In this document: positions 1 through 9,985 of the stretch, one piece after another
Layout of the letters: the number at the start of each line of letters is the position of its first letter
Numbering within the stretch: the stretch's first letter is position 1
Assembly (NCBI GenBank): GCA_023231475.1
Contig: JALJEE010002694.1
Coordinates: forward strand, 1-36,418
Origin: Seison nebaliae
Lineage: Eukaryota > Rotifera > Pararotatoria > Seisonacea > Seisonidae
Direction of reading: 5' to 3'
Length of the DNA: 36,418 bases
Program-made: the position numbers and the translations under genes
Notes under the pieces: model-generated
What the model was told of the DNA's origin: nothing
What the model saw: the letters and a program-made list of their open reading frames with translations, nothing else
Database searches by the model: none

Positions 1-141
1 CCGTTGGAATTTATTGACTTTTATTTATTAATTTAATATAATGGAAGTACTCAAATGTAAAATATGGTTCGGTGGTGTAGTGGTTATCACGTCTGCTTAA
101 CACGCAGAAGGTCGCGAGTTCAATTCTCGCTCGAACCTAAA
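1..141. repeat. Left arm of 141-bp perfect terminal inverted repeat
   Basis: Bases 1-141 are the exact reverse complement of 36278-36418. Identity stops at base 142 (A here, T in the other copy). The repeat holds 65 bp of 5' flank, a whole tRNA-Val gene and three bases after it. It ends just after the tRNA, inside no recognisable transposon terminus. The length equals the largest default k-mer of the MEGAHIT assembler, so I infer that both contig ends are the same repeat node of an assembly graph. Confidence 0.95.
66..138 (+). tRNA. tRNA-Val (anticodon AAC)
   Basis: A complete cloverleaf can be drawn. The 7-bp acceptor stem GGTTCGG pairs with TCGAACC (one G-U). The D arm is GTG/CAC, the anticodon stem TCTGC/GCAGA encloses loop TTAACAC with anticodon AAC, and the T stem GCGAG/CTCGC has loop TTCAATT. 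Internal A and B box promoters are therefore intact. The discriminator base is T (U73), where eukaryotic tRNA-Val normally has A. A T5 run at 143-147 should terminate RNA polymerase III. No intron and no encoded CCA are present, as expected for a eukaryotic nuclear gene. Confidence 0.95.
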
Positions 142-142
142 A

Positions 143-147
143 TTTTT
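143..147 (+). terminator. RNA polymerase III T-run terminator
   Basis: Five consecutive T residues begin five bases after the tRNA-Val 3' end, the usual distance for a pol III terminator. Confidence 0.7.
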
Positions 148-2420
148 CAACCGAAGAAGATTTAACAGTATATTGCGACGCGCATTGAAGGATTTGAAGA
201 ATTGATTTGACGAAGCATGAAGCCGTTCTATAGGGTTATTCATTCGGTTATAGACCTTTATTCGGATTTTGAGGACTTTAATTTATTTATTTCTGACTTT
301 TATTCATCGAATGTAGATTTTTATTCATCAACTGAAGACAATTGTTCATTCAATCTGGATATCTGTTCATTTTCTAACGACTATTATTCAGTATTAATAA
401 AGATTACTATTCATCCTACATGGACTACTATTCATCTAAAACCGTTATTCTTGTCACCCGAACTTTTAAACTTATTGATATTTAGAAATCTTAATTAAGA
501 CATTAGTAGTTGTAAAGTTGAAAGGTAATTATTAAGTGGTGACATATTAAAATTATTGGTGCTTTTAGAGATCAAATTTGACTAATTTCAGTTACTCTTT
601 TGTCATTGTTTGTTCTTATTCAGTTTCAAACAATATAGTTTTTCTAGTAAATTCAGGATAAAACTTAAAGGTCGACCATTAAGTTTAAGTTTTAATTTCA
701 TTTAAATGTTGTTCTCCGGTTTACTGTTCTATTACAGGGTTGGTCCACTTATCATTCCACAATTTTTACAATATAATGATAACTGTCAAATTAGAAAAAA
801 GATGATGTGTCTATTTCTTATTGGCTTTCTATATAAGACAATTGTTGATGACGTGTCTAAAATCGAAACATGAATCATCATTAAAACATTCGACTATAAA
901 TAGAGAATTGACGATGAATGAAAATTCATTATTATTTTTGGCGCAAATTTCGATAGATGAACATATATATAGAACAGTCTCGTAAAAACACAAAGTCAAG
1001 AACTAAACACTGTTCTATATTTGTGTTCAGATGTGCCAAGTCGTTGCACATCTGCGAATAAGGTTCGTCTAGAAACAGTAGGTCATTTTTTCCTTCGATT
1101 TAATAACATTATCGATAATTATTCATTTATCACAATAGAGGCGAACAATATAAAAGATCTTTTAATTCTAAAAGATCGGATGAATTACCTATTCAGTCCA
1201 AGTTTCTCTAAAAGACATGGAATTTCTTGTGGAATCAAATATCATACCAAAATCTACATCAGAGACTTATGATATTGGATGACCTTTAATATTCGGTCAA
1301 ATAACTTGTTTCCGGAATCAAAGTAATTTGGAAAACGAAGAGTGCTTTGAAATGGATTATAGTATTCCACATAACGAATCCCAAATAGAACACAATATAC
1401 AAAACATTGTCTTCAAATTATAGATAATCCAAATTGTATATTTGATCTGTTTCCACCAGTTTATGCTTATGAGCTGTTCAATTTTCTTTTTTAATTCATA
1501 ATTTTCTTAAATGAACTTTAATTTCTTACATTCCTTGTCTTAAAGTTTAAATTCACAATCAGCGAGGTAAATAAGAGAGGAATAATCGTTAGAATTTATA
1601 GTTTTTTTTGCTTTTTCTTCATGATAAATGAGAGATGTCGAAATTTTTGAATTTGACATGTTTTCTGTGAGAGATTTCAAATTATCCGGACTTTTCATTG
1701 ATATTTGCATTCATACCTATCAGAATTGTAAGGTCAACTTTTGAAAATTGAATCATGAATATTTTTTTTAATTTTGAATGTTTTCTCAAATATATCATTA
1801 TCGGCTTCATATATCTGAATAGAAGAATATGTTAGTAACGGAGGATGTAGGTCGAATGATATCGATCAAAGATGATTCCATTGATGTTTTGAACGAAGTC
1901 ATTAGAGAAATGTTAGTCATCTTCTCCACAAAAACGACAGGAAGATAGAATTCCTGAAATTTAGGAAAATTAAGTAGAGAATGAACAGGGAATCGAAAAA
2001 TTCAACTTAAATTCATCTTAAAGGGTTTGAGTAAGGCTATTTTGTGTTATGCACCACCATAGAAAACACCTGATTTAGATAGAAGTTATAATTTATTAAA
2101 AACAGATTATATAGGCAAAAAAATAAGAAATAAGTTTCATTTTTTTATTGAAAAGAAACAGTTCACAATTAAATTTCTATAATCAAAAATCTAGTAAAAT
2201 TTTTTTCTATTCGACAAATTGATCGCCGTAATAAATATTATTCTTGGAATATTTATAAGCTAAGTTTTTAAAATAGCAAACAAATTTTATATTCTTAAAA
2301 TCAACCCATCTACAACTGTTATAGATACATTCACTTTAAAACACTTTTAACAACAACATGTTTTGTGTTATATGCTAGTCTTTTTTGTAATTTCTTATTA
2401 TCTTTTCAATTTCCAAATTT

Positions 2421-2489
2421 TCTATATCTTCAATCTTTTCTATATCTTCAATCTTTTCCATATCTTCAATCTTTTCCATATCTTCAATT
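2421..2489. repeat. 18-bp tandem repeat, about four copies
   Basis: The unit TCTATATCTTCAATCTTT is repeated nearly perfectly about 3.8 times. Later copies carry TCC in place of TCT. The period is a multiple of three, which keeps a frame open by chance; no gene is implied. Confidence 0.9.
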
Positions 2490-2529
2490 ATCAATTACGA
2501 CAAATTTCTAACTTTTCTTATATTAGATT

Positions 2530-2606
2530 AAGGGTTATAAAAATTTATAGCATAATTATATAAGGGTTATCAAAATTTATAACATAATTATATAAAGGTT
2601 ATAAAA
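2530..2606. repeat. 32-bp tandem repeat, about 2.4 copies
   Basis: Two 32-bp units beginning AAGGGTTAT and ending CATAATTATAT lie at 2530-2561 and 2562-2593. A partial third copy follows. They differ at a few positions. It is a simple satellite-like expansion just after the 18-bp array. Confidence 0.85.
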
Positions 2607-3188
2607 TGCTCGGTTCCGTATTATATATAGGGGTCGAGCAAATACAACGACATACAAATAATGTGTAAAGTGCTATATTGGTCGGTCAAATTGAATAACA
2701 TTTTCGGTTATTCATTGATCGATCAAATACAACGACATAGCACCAGTAAGGGGTTCTTCAAGATTCAACGTGCATTTATTAAAGGTTATAACTTTTAACG
2801 AACCTTTTCATGGTTCTAATTTAAATGTCTAATTCTAATTTAAGGGTTAACGAAGCTATATAAAGGATTTTGACTCAAGTCAAATATTTATCCCTGTAAT
2901 GAGTAAATGGACTATCAAGCTTACAAATATTTATATTATAATTTAATATTTTTGGACTTTAACATCATACCATCAAAATACGGTAATTTATTTATGAAAA
3001 ACAACACTGGAATCCAATTTCAATTTATAGTCTCCAAGATGAATTCATATTACATCAAATTACATATTTTAAGATTGGTAAAAAGATTACGAAGAATAAT
3101 ATGATTACAGATAACAAATGATCTTATTAGTCAAATTAACTAATTTATTGAAAAATATATGTTAAGTTGGTTTAAATAATGGTTGTTA

Positions 3189-4117
3189 TTAATCAATTCC
3201 AGAAGCATTACTCATTGCACTTTCATTAGATGTAATTTGTTGAACATTTTTTGGTCTATTTGCATTTGTTAAAATAAATACTACTAAATATAAAATTATA
3301 ACTTGTTTGTAGTTATGCTCTTCTTTCTTTTGCGCGATTTCGAACAAAGTCGTCTTCCACATGCAATTAGGAAGAGAATTATAAATAAGACTACTCCTCC
3401 TGAAATAATTCCAATTTTCATAAGAAATGGAACAGCCTTTTTATTTTTCTTCTTCATAACTAATAAATTTTGTAAATAATGATAAAATAGAAAAAAAACC
3501 TTGTTTCAAATTGGATAGTTCTATTGCACTGTCGAAACCTGTAAAAGTATCGGAAGGAGCAACGGCCTTCTCATAATTTTTATCGTGAACCTAAAAAGTG
3601 ATTGGCATGATATATGCTATTGTAAATTGATTAACCAATACATCAATATCTAATTGAGCGTCACATTTCAGGTAGAAATCATCTGCAATGCCTCCACTAA
3701 ATTTAGTTTTCTGAACATCCCATGCTATTCCTTCTTTATCTACCAAATCCTTTCGTATCGAAAATATTCTTAAACTTCATATAATGTAGAAGAAATTGAA
3801 CATTAAATTTGACATGGTCAGCACATATTTTTGCTTTCTGTTCGTCTGTTGTATCTTTATTTTGCATAATTAGTTTATTTTTCAAACTAATTTTGGGAGT
3901 TTTTGCCGAGAACGTTAAAGTTTTGCTAACAACTAAAAGAAAAATGAAAGAAATTTAAGATTGTTTCTAAATTTTCATACAATATATATCGATATATGTC
4001 AGACAATATATGATCAGACTCGATAATTTAATAGTAACATTAATTATCCTTGTTCATTTTTTTAACGATTAAATAACATAATAAGTAAGAAAGAAAAGAT
4101 TAATAAAAATGTAACGT
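3189..4117 (-). CDS. Small single-pass membrane protein, unrecognised (5' end unresolved)
   Basis: Six exons join in phase: 4117-4067, 3932-3802, 3749-3636, 3590-3500, 3459-3303 and 3255-3189, giving about 203 residues. The first exon encodes a hydrophobic leader (VTFLLIFSFLLIMLF), likely the end of a signal peptide. A short ectodomain with motif LTFSA and two cysteines (KICADH, LKCDA) follows. Near residue 140 there is a strong membrane segment (IGIISGGVVLFIILFLIAC), then a basic tail (GRRLCSKSRKRKK) ending SNASGID. Topology is probably type I, with the tail inside the cell. No start codon is visible in frame before 4117, so an upstream exon or trans-splicing is needed. I do not recognise the family. 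A decayed relative lies immediately upstream at 4492-5056. All five introns start GTT. Confidence 0.6.
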
Positions 4118-4491
4118 CTATAATGAGGTGGTATGAATTTTCCAACGGACACTTTAGGTAGATCTAAAAAAAAAAATTTTTAAATTTCGCTTCGTTAAAA
4201 TCTTGTGTGCGGTGAAATTGATGGATTAAAAATTATTCCATAATTTATAAAATAAAATAAACTGAATTCTTCATTAATCAACTTTAATTCTTACTTTTGT
4301 CATATTTGTTTGACTGGAACCGTCGTTTTCCTTTCTTATTAAAACAGTTAAAGATCCAACTATTAGGAATTATTCCACTACTGTTTGCCGTTTTCTTTTC
4401 AAATTTGATATAATTCTTACTAGCAAAACTCTGTAAGATTGATATATATAATATATATTTGATATACTTCGTTGTATATAAAAAAACGAAA

Positions 4492-5056
4492 CTATGCAAA
4501 ATCTCTTCCTTGGTGAACATCTACAAAGTTTTTTTTATTAATATAAATAATATAACGTATAAATAAATAACTGGATATATATAAGATAATCTTTTTGAAT
4601 AAAAGCATATTCTGAGCCCTGTTCACAACCGAAAGTCTTTTATAGATTAAAAAAACATTATTAAAATTGCGATGAAAAATAACAGAAGTCGATGGATGTG
4701 TTATATAGGAACTGTCATGATATAGTTGAGTCTTTTTATCTACCAATTTAAAAAGAATTCAAGTTTCCATTTTCCAATAATAAAAAGTATTAAACAAAGA
4801 AAGTTGAATGTGATATCACCGTTACAAATTTCAACTAAATTTAGATAAGGTATGTTTAATGATTTACAATACTTGGTATACTCCTTATTTGTGTATTTAA
4901 CATCTATGGTTTGGAAATTCTTAGAATACATATTCGCCGAGAAAGTTAATGCAACATCCAATTTCGCTAGAATTATCATACATATTTTTAATAACTTTCT
5001 TATTTCTTTCATAACACTTATTAATAAAAGAAGTAAAATAAGAAAAAACCAAAGTA
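4492..5056 (-). pseudogene. Tandem, apparently decayed paralogue of the 3189-4117 gene
   Basis: The order and splice phases match the neighbour. A hydrophobic exon at 5056-5018 (WFFLILLLLLI) ends in phase 1. The next, starting at 4966 after CTAG, carries ALTFSA and EICNGDITFN, aligning with LTFSA and KICADHVKFN. Then LVDKK near 4745 aligns with LVDKE, and VDVHQGRDFA near 4520 aligns with VLVHDKNYEKA. At the place where the neighbour has donor GTTCAA, this copy has TTTCTT, so splicing there looks lost, and the last match runs into TAG at 4492. No membrane segment or start codon was found. I infer a local duplication followed by decay. A functional but strongly diverged gene is possible. Confidence 0.5.
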
Positions 5057-5707
5057 CTTTTCAATTATAATTTCACTTCTTAAATATTTTACGTCGTTCA
5101 ATAACTTTCCTATTTCCTTTATCATAACCATATAACTCATAACCAAAATCATATATCTCTTCTATATTTCAAACGCCATTCCTTTACCAGAAGTTGTTTG
5201 GTTTATTTCGCATACACATATAAAAATTTGCAATTTGTTTCGAAATTTGAAAAGAATGTTTCCTCAACTCATGAATAAGAGAATGCGTAAGTTTCGATTA
5301 TTTCGTTTTAATTTTTTTTTATTGTGAATGTAAATCCCTATAGGGTAATTGAAAAATTAAAAATTCACGACCTTGGTCGTTGGAAATTAGTTTCTTGGTT
5401 ATATTATTAGGCACTATTAGAAATAGGCATCTTGGTTCTAATTATAATTTTATAGTTCTAACATTTTCATTATAATTTTAATTATTACTTCTTTGTTATC
5501 TTTTGAAGCATTTAGAACTTATAAAAAATAGTTCGTTAAGATTTTAAGATTGGTCCATTATTTCTGAATGTAAAATAGAACAATTTTTGATTGAATTCTT
5601 TTTGATGCTGTGAAAGAAAATTTATGAAACTTTAATGAAATTTAGTATATGAAAAGTTAATAAATAAGATTTAAAATAAGTTCTCACAAAAATAATTTTC
5701 TGAGTTT
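5057..5707. other. Intergenic spacer, nothing recognised
   Basis: About 650 bp of AT-rich DNA lie between the BROX stop and the decayed membrane-protein paralogue. I see no domain, RNA gene or ordered repeat. Confidence 0.6.
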
Positions 5708-7396
5708 TTATGCAATCGAACAACCATGTACATTCTTTGGTTCGGCTTCCCCTTGTGGAATTGGTAGTTCTTTCATTTCATCAATTTTCTTCTTCTTTCC
5801 CTCATTCTTCTTCTACTTCACAATAAATTAAAGAATAATAACAAATTAAATTCATATTTCCAACATTTCCATTCAGATTCTTACTCAAATCGAATGCTTT
5901 ATATGTATCAGCAGTCCATCGAGTATCTGGCATATTTGCCATCGAAAATTGTTCAAATTGGACTAAGCCATGTGTGGCTTCCAAATCTTCAACTTTCGGA
6001 TTCTCTAAAGGAATTTTTTGATGGAAACTAAATGAAAAATTAAGAAGAAATTCAAGAGAAATTCCATTTAAACATAATATCATTCTCTCTCACACACTTC
6101 TTCGCATGATGTTCCAACATCTCTCCATATCTCTTATAGAATGCATGTCGTTCTGGAACAGCGGCAGTTCCAGGTCCTTTCGTTTTCGCATATTCTCCAC
6201 AAATCTTACTAACACCATCATAAACTATATTAAAATAATGACATCAAATGTATTACTAATAGGGAGATTCAAATTAACTTCTCACAGCTTCTTGAAGAGC
6301 TTTAACTGCTGCTCCCGCTTGGTTATCCTCCAATAATTGCATACCTTGGAAACAAGACGCCTATAATAGAAATGTTTAAACTATTCCCATAAACTCGATT
6401 CGCTAACATAAGATTTGTAAAATTCGGATTTCAATTTAAAATATAACTGCCATTTATTCTTCGTCGAATCATCAATTGATGATAATGCATCAACTTTAAT
6501 CAGAATGAGAAGAATTAATTGGGAGAAAAGTATTAACATGAAGTTCGAAATGATATTGATGTATTCCAAGCTAAACCGGCAATCAATTTGTTACTATGTT
6601 TCATTTCTAATGCTCTAGATATTGTCACTGGAAATTTCGTAAAATAATTTCCAAAATTTTTTAAAAACCTTCTTGTGCTTCCGCCATACATTGATGAATG
6701 TATGCGGTTAATATACTGTTATCTAAATCATATCCAGGTTGTACTATTTGATCTTCCGTTCCAGCTAATTGACCAATAACCAAGGACCTACCTTGATCCT
6801 AAATTGAAAATTGTCCGAGAAAAATAATTGAATGAAATAAATTTAAATAAAAAAAACTTGAATATATTTGAAAATTCCTCCGGACATTTTCAGACTTTTA
6901 TGCATAGATTTAGCTGCTTCATTGTCTTCTCTATAAACAGAGAAGAGAACGTGTAAAATAGATTTAGAAAAGATAATTGAAACGTTGTGTCTTTAGTAGT
7001 TGCAGCGATCATTGCCGCATGCTTCATATACCACAATGCAACATCGAAACAAATGTTCACTACATCATAAGCGAAATCTAAATGTGTAATTGCCTTATCT
7101 TGTGGAAACAACGAATTCGTCCAAACGAATTCGTTACTGTAACGCATTTTTGATTCGGATCCAGGTGCTGATGGATCGAACAAAAATCCATGACTAATTT
7201 CCAGATATTTGGAAAAGTGTGACTGAATTGTCTCAGCTGATTCTGCAGGATTGACTATTCGTTTTAATAATTCTTCTCGATTAGCCGCCCATTCGGTGGA
7301 TAGGCGTTGAGCAGCTGCATTCGAAGGATGAACTTTACTTTCTATTCGAACATTCGTTGTCGCTTTCAACGGATTTCGATGAAACCAATGTGCCAT
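5708..7396 (-). CDS. BROX: BRO1-domain protein BROX, with CAAX box
   Basis: Nine exons (7396-6984, 6930-6858, 6798-6669, 6627-6538, 6493-6408, 6360-6279, 6224-6074, 6027-5865, 5812-5708) join in phase into 430 residues; human BROX has about 411. The start MAHWFHRNPLKAT is nearly identical to human MTHWFHRNPLKAT. Aligned blocks run through FDVALWYMKHA, YIHQCMAEAQE, VTISRALEMKH and CGEYAKTKGPG to TRWTADTYKAFDL, covering the whole BRO1 domain. The protein ends CSIA, a farnesylation-type CAAX box as in human CYIS. BROX family proteins bind ESCRT-III CHMP4 and act at the nuclear envelope. A Lys-rich linker (about residues 396-410) precedes the tail. All eight introns are 41-59 bp and start GTT. 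The gene lies 264 bp downstream of the 110-aa gene on the same strand. Confidence 0.93.
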
Positions 7397-7660
7397 GATG
7401 CAAGAGAATGTTCAATTATTACTCAATAATTCCGAATATTTATTCTGTCATATGAAGTTGACTTTAATGTTTTCATTTTAATTAATCATTCCCTCTTGTT
7501 TAGTTGAAGGGGAAGAACTGAAAATGATTATTTAAAAAAACAAAAATTTCGTTTGAAAATTTGGCTGAAAAATCAAAAATAAGTTTGTTTTTTTTTACAA
7601 ATAATTTACAATAGTCTATTTAAAATATAATTACAGCGTCTTAATTTATCTTACACACGA

Positions 7661-8090
7661 TTATCTTTTGGATTGTCCAGCAATGAAGAAACTTTTCGGT
7701 TTATCGACCCAGAGATATTGCTGAAGCAATTCCTTATTCCTTTTCGATGTGAGTAATTTCTAAGCAGAAAAAGTATAAGCCGATTAGAGTACAATAAAAA
7801 ATAGTTCAACTTCAATTCTTTCCTCCGCTATTTTCTTTCTTCTCAAATTATTCGCTACAGTATCAAGAAACTTTTTACTATCCACATCTAAATATCTCTT
7901 TATCGTTTTCTCATATTTCAAATAATCTTTCTTGTACTAAAAACAACAATTATCATTTTTTATACATGATCGACTTTCTAACCTGTTCTCTAATCGCTTT
8001 TACGTCATCGTAATTAACTCGAGCACTTTGAGTATATTTTTTTGCTGCTGGATCTGCCGGAAATTTAGAACTATAAAAATTTGACGACAT
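7661..8090 (-). CDS. Unrecognised 110-aa basic helical protein
   Basis: Three exons (8090-7983, 7936-7811, 7759-7661) join in phase 0 across introns of 46 and 51 bp, both starting GTT. The 110-residue product begins MSSNFYSSKFPADPAAKKY and ends SFFIAGQSKR. It is rich in Lys, Arg and Glu and should be mostly helical from about residue 35 to 90 (RRKKIAEERIEKLL). There is no signal peptide or membrane segment. I do not recognise the family; a small ciliary or mitochondrial protein is possible but unsupported. The reading frame stays open only with these two splices, which supports the model. It is divergent from the UBL7-like gene, with 530 bp between the two starts. Confidence 0.7.
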
Positions 8091-8620
8091 TTTAATCAAG
8101 ACGACAAGTTATTTACAAGGAAACGAAGGCAAATTATAGAACGAAAGTAAAAGAAGAAATGAAAAAAATTAAATTGTAACTTTATACTTAACTTAAGAAG
8201 TGCTTTTTTACTTAACTTCACCTTTACGAAATAAAATATACCTTTTTCTCCAATTACATTCTATCTATCTTCTTTCGAATTCCCATAGTCAATAAACGTT
8301 TTTACTCAACAAGAAATTAATTTCGAATTATTTAATAGAAAATTATTTGATCAAAAAATTTGTGGAAACTTTAATGAATTAACTGCAATAATCAATATGA
8401 CTTATATGAATATTCCACTTACGAATATTCCTGTTAGATAATTCATCTTCAAATTGACGATCGAGATTTTCAATAAACAAAGATAAACGACACTTAATCT
8501 TTTTTAAATTGTGGAACAAATTTTTCAAAAAAAAATTTTGAATTTATACTTATCGACTAAAAGAGAATTAATATTCAAAATCTAAGCTTTGCTAAATTTC
8601 GGTTTTTCCATAATTATAAA
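8091..8620. promoter_or_regulatory. Divergent intergenic region, probable shared promoter
   Basis: These 530 bp separate the starts of the 110-aa gene (minus) and the UBL7-like gene (plus), so both promoters should lie here. The sequence is AT-rich with long T and A runs. I see no distinct TATA or known element that I would name. Confidence 0.45.
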
Positions 8621-9854
8621 ATGTCACAATTTGCTTACAAATTTATACCTCCAATTGGTGATCCAAAAACGACGACCAATTTAGAAGAATCAATCTCCCA
8701 AATATTCAAGGAGAACATAAATTTAACAATTGGAAAAAATCTGGAATTACTTAACAAATCAATTGGATCAATTGGAAGAATTCAAATTTTTCAAAACTTT
8801 AAATTTTGTTCCGCTGATGAATTAATCGATTGCCCGTTTGATGAAGATGAGGAATATATTTTCAAATTTATTCCTTCCGATATCAAGACACGAAAAATTA
8901 ACGACAAATCAGGTTTAATATTTTCTTCATTTGTTAATCTCGAATTTCTTCATATTGGAAGTTGCTCCCGGTACACAAATGGTGAGTGTTAATGTACTGA
9001 AATCATTAATCTTCGATCCAAACAATCCGGTTAGTTCATTCTCTCATTAGATATATAATAATTGGATTTAGCTCCAGAAATTTCTAGAGAATAAAAATAA
9101 ATTTTATGAATTCCTCACAGAAAATCAATTAGAAAATGATCCAATTGCAATTGGTGAGAATCATTTCTTTCAAATTTTCCTAAAAATTTTCAATTATTTC
9201 TTTGAAATTATTTTAAAATTTTTCTTTGAATTTTTTTTAAAATTTTTCTTTGAATTTATTTTAAAATTTTTCTTTAAATTTCTACAGCTATTTTTGGACA
9301 TCCTGATTCGCTCAATTCATTGGGAGAAGAAAAACGTATAAAGAAGTTGGGAGACATTATGAATCATATTATGACTTGAATCATTTATTTGTCATTTCAG
9401 TTTTCAGAAAGATAAACCGAAATATATGCAATTGATTGTAGAATTCGTAAACAAAATAAAAGGACCAACTTCAACAACTGAAAATCGACCGACGACAAAT
9501 AACGGAAGTTTCTATTAAAAATTTTAATATTTTATTTTGAGATTATCAGATGGAATCGATCATGCATCCTTCATGGCTGCATTCAACAACGTCATTCAAA
9601 ATATGAACACAAATCGAACAGTCAATCCACCACAAGTTCCACCCAACAGCGCTGCCACATTGCCACAACAACAAACGAATACATCGACTGATGATAATGG
9701 AAACAATGTGGAGTCGATAACAGAGGAAGAGAAGAAAAATTTGCGTTTCATGAATGAATTGGGTTTGAATGACAACGAGATGAATCTGAAAGTTTTGCGA
9801 GAGAATAATGGAGATGTGAACGATGCCGTCGCCATTTTGATGATTGATGATTAA
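8621..9854 (+). CDS. UBL7: UBL7-like ubiquitin-like/UBA protein
   Basis: Six exons (8621-8912, 8962-9029, 9072-9153, 9288-9345, 9401-9507, 9550-9854) join in phase into 303 residues; human UBL7 has 380. The N-terminal 100 residues fit a diverged ubiquitin-like domain. Residues 135-185 match the central UBL7 block (AIFGHPDSLNSL against SVFADPNMLDTL, and QLIVEFVNKIKG). The C-terminus is a UBA domain, LRFMNELGLNDNEMNLKVL then NNGDVNDAVAILM, closely matching human LRDMGIQDDELSLRAL then TGGDIQAALELI. UBL-UBA proteins bind ubiquitin and proteasome or adaptor partners, which is inferred from family here. The linker is Gln/Thr/Asn-rich. Four of five introns start GTT. It converges with the 249-aa gene, with only 131 bp between stops. 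Confidence 0.85.
9209..9280. repeat. 24-bp tandem repeat inside UBL7 intron 3
   Basis: Three near-identical 24-bp units around TTAAAATTTTTCTTTGAATT fill most of this 134-bp intron. The gene's other introns are 42-55 bp, so the extra length is explained by local tandem duplication. Confidence 0.85.
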
Positions 9855-9985
9855 ATTCGATTTCAGAAAAATAATTGGATATGTTCTCCACGATCATGGT
9901 AATGTTTTTGAGTAGAAAACTATAAATTGATGGAAAAAAAATTTTTTTTGGAAAAGAAATAAAAAATTTTTTTTAAATATTTCTA

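Larger units (their letters stand above)
142..3188. other. Gene-free, repeat-rich AT stretch
   Basis: I find no convincing gene here. Open frames at 217-498, 1021-1272, 2363-2563 and 2907-3104 lack recognisable domains, and the first and third run through repeats. Positions 230-445 hold a degenerate array of roughly 24-bp units around the core TTATTCATC. Positions 970-1017 carry a 9-bp inverted repeat (TAGAACAGT / ACTGTTCTA). The 16-mer CAAATACAACGACATA occurs near 2638 and again near 2726. Confidence 0.6.

Noticed and set aside
217-498. 93-aa open frame near the left tRNA
   Set aside because: The frame runs along a degenerate TTATTCATC repeat and shows only low-complexity sequence.
1829-1960. 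Short plus-strand frame MLVTEDVGRMIS...
   Set aside because: It looks coding-like over about 43 codons but has no partner exon or recognisable domain.
5708-9854. Operon of BROX, the 110-aa gene and UBL7
   Set aside because: BROX and the 110-aa gene share a strand with a 264-bp gap, but UBL7 is on the other strand and no trans-splice leader evidence is visible.
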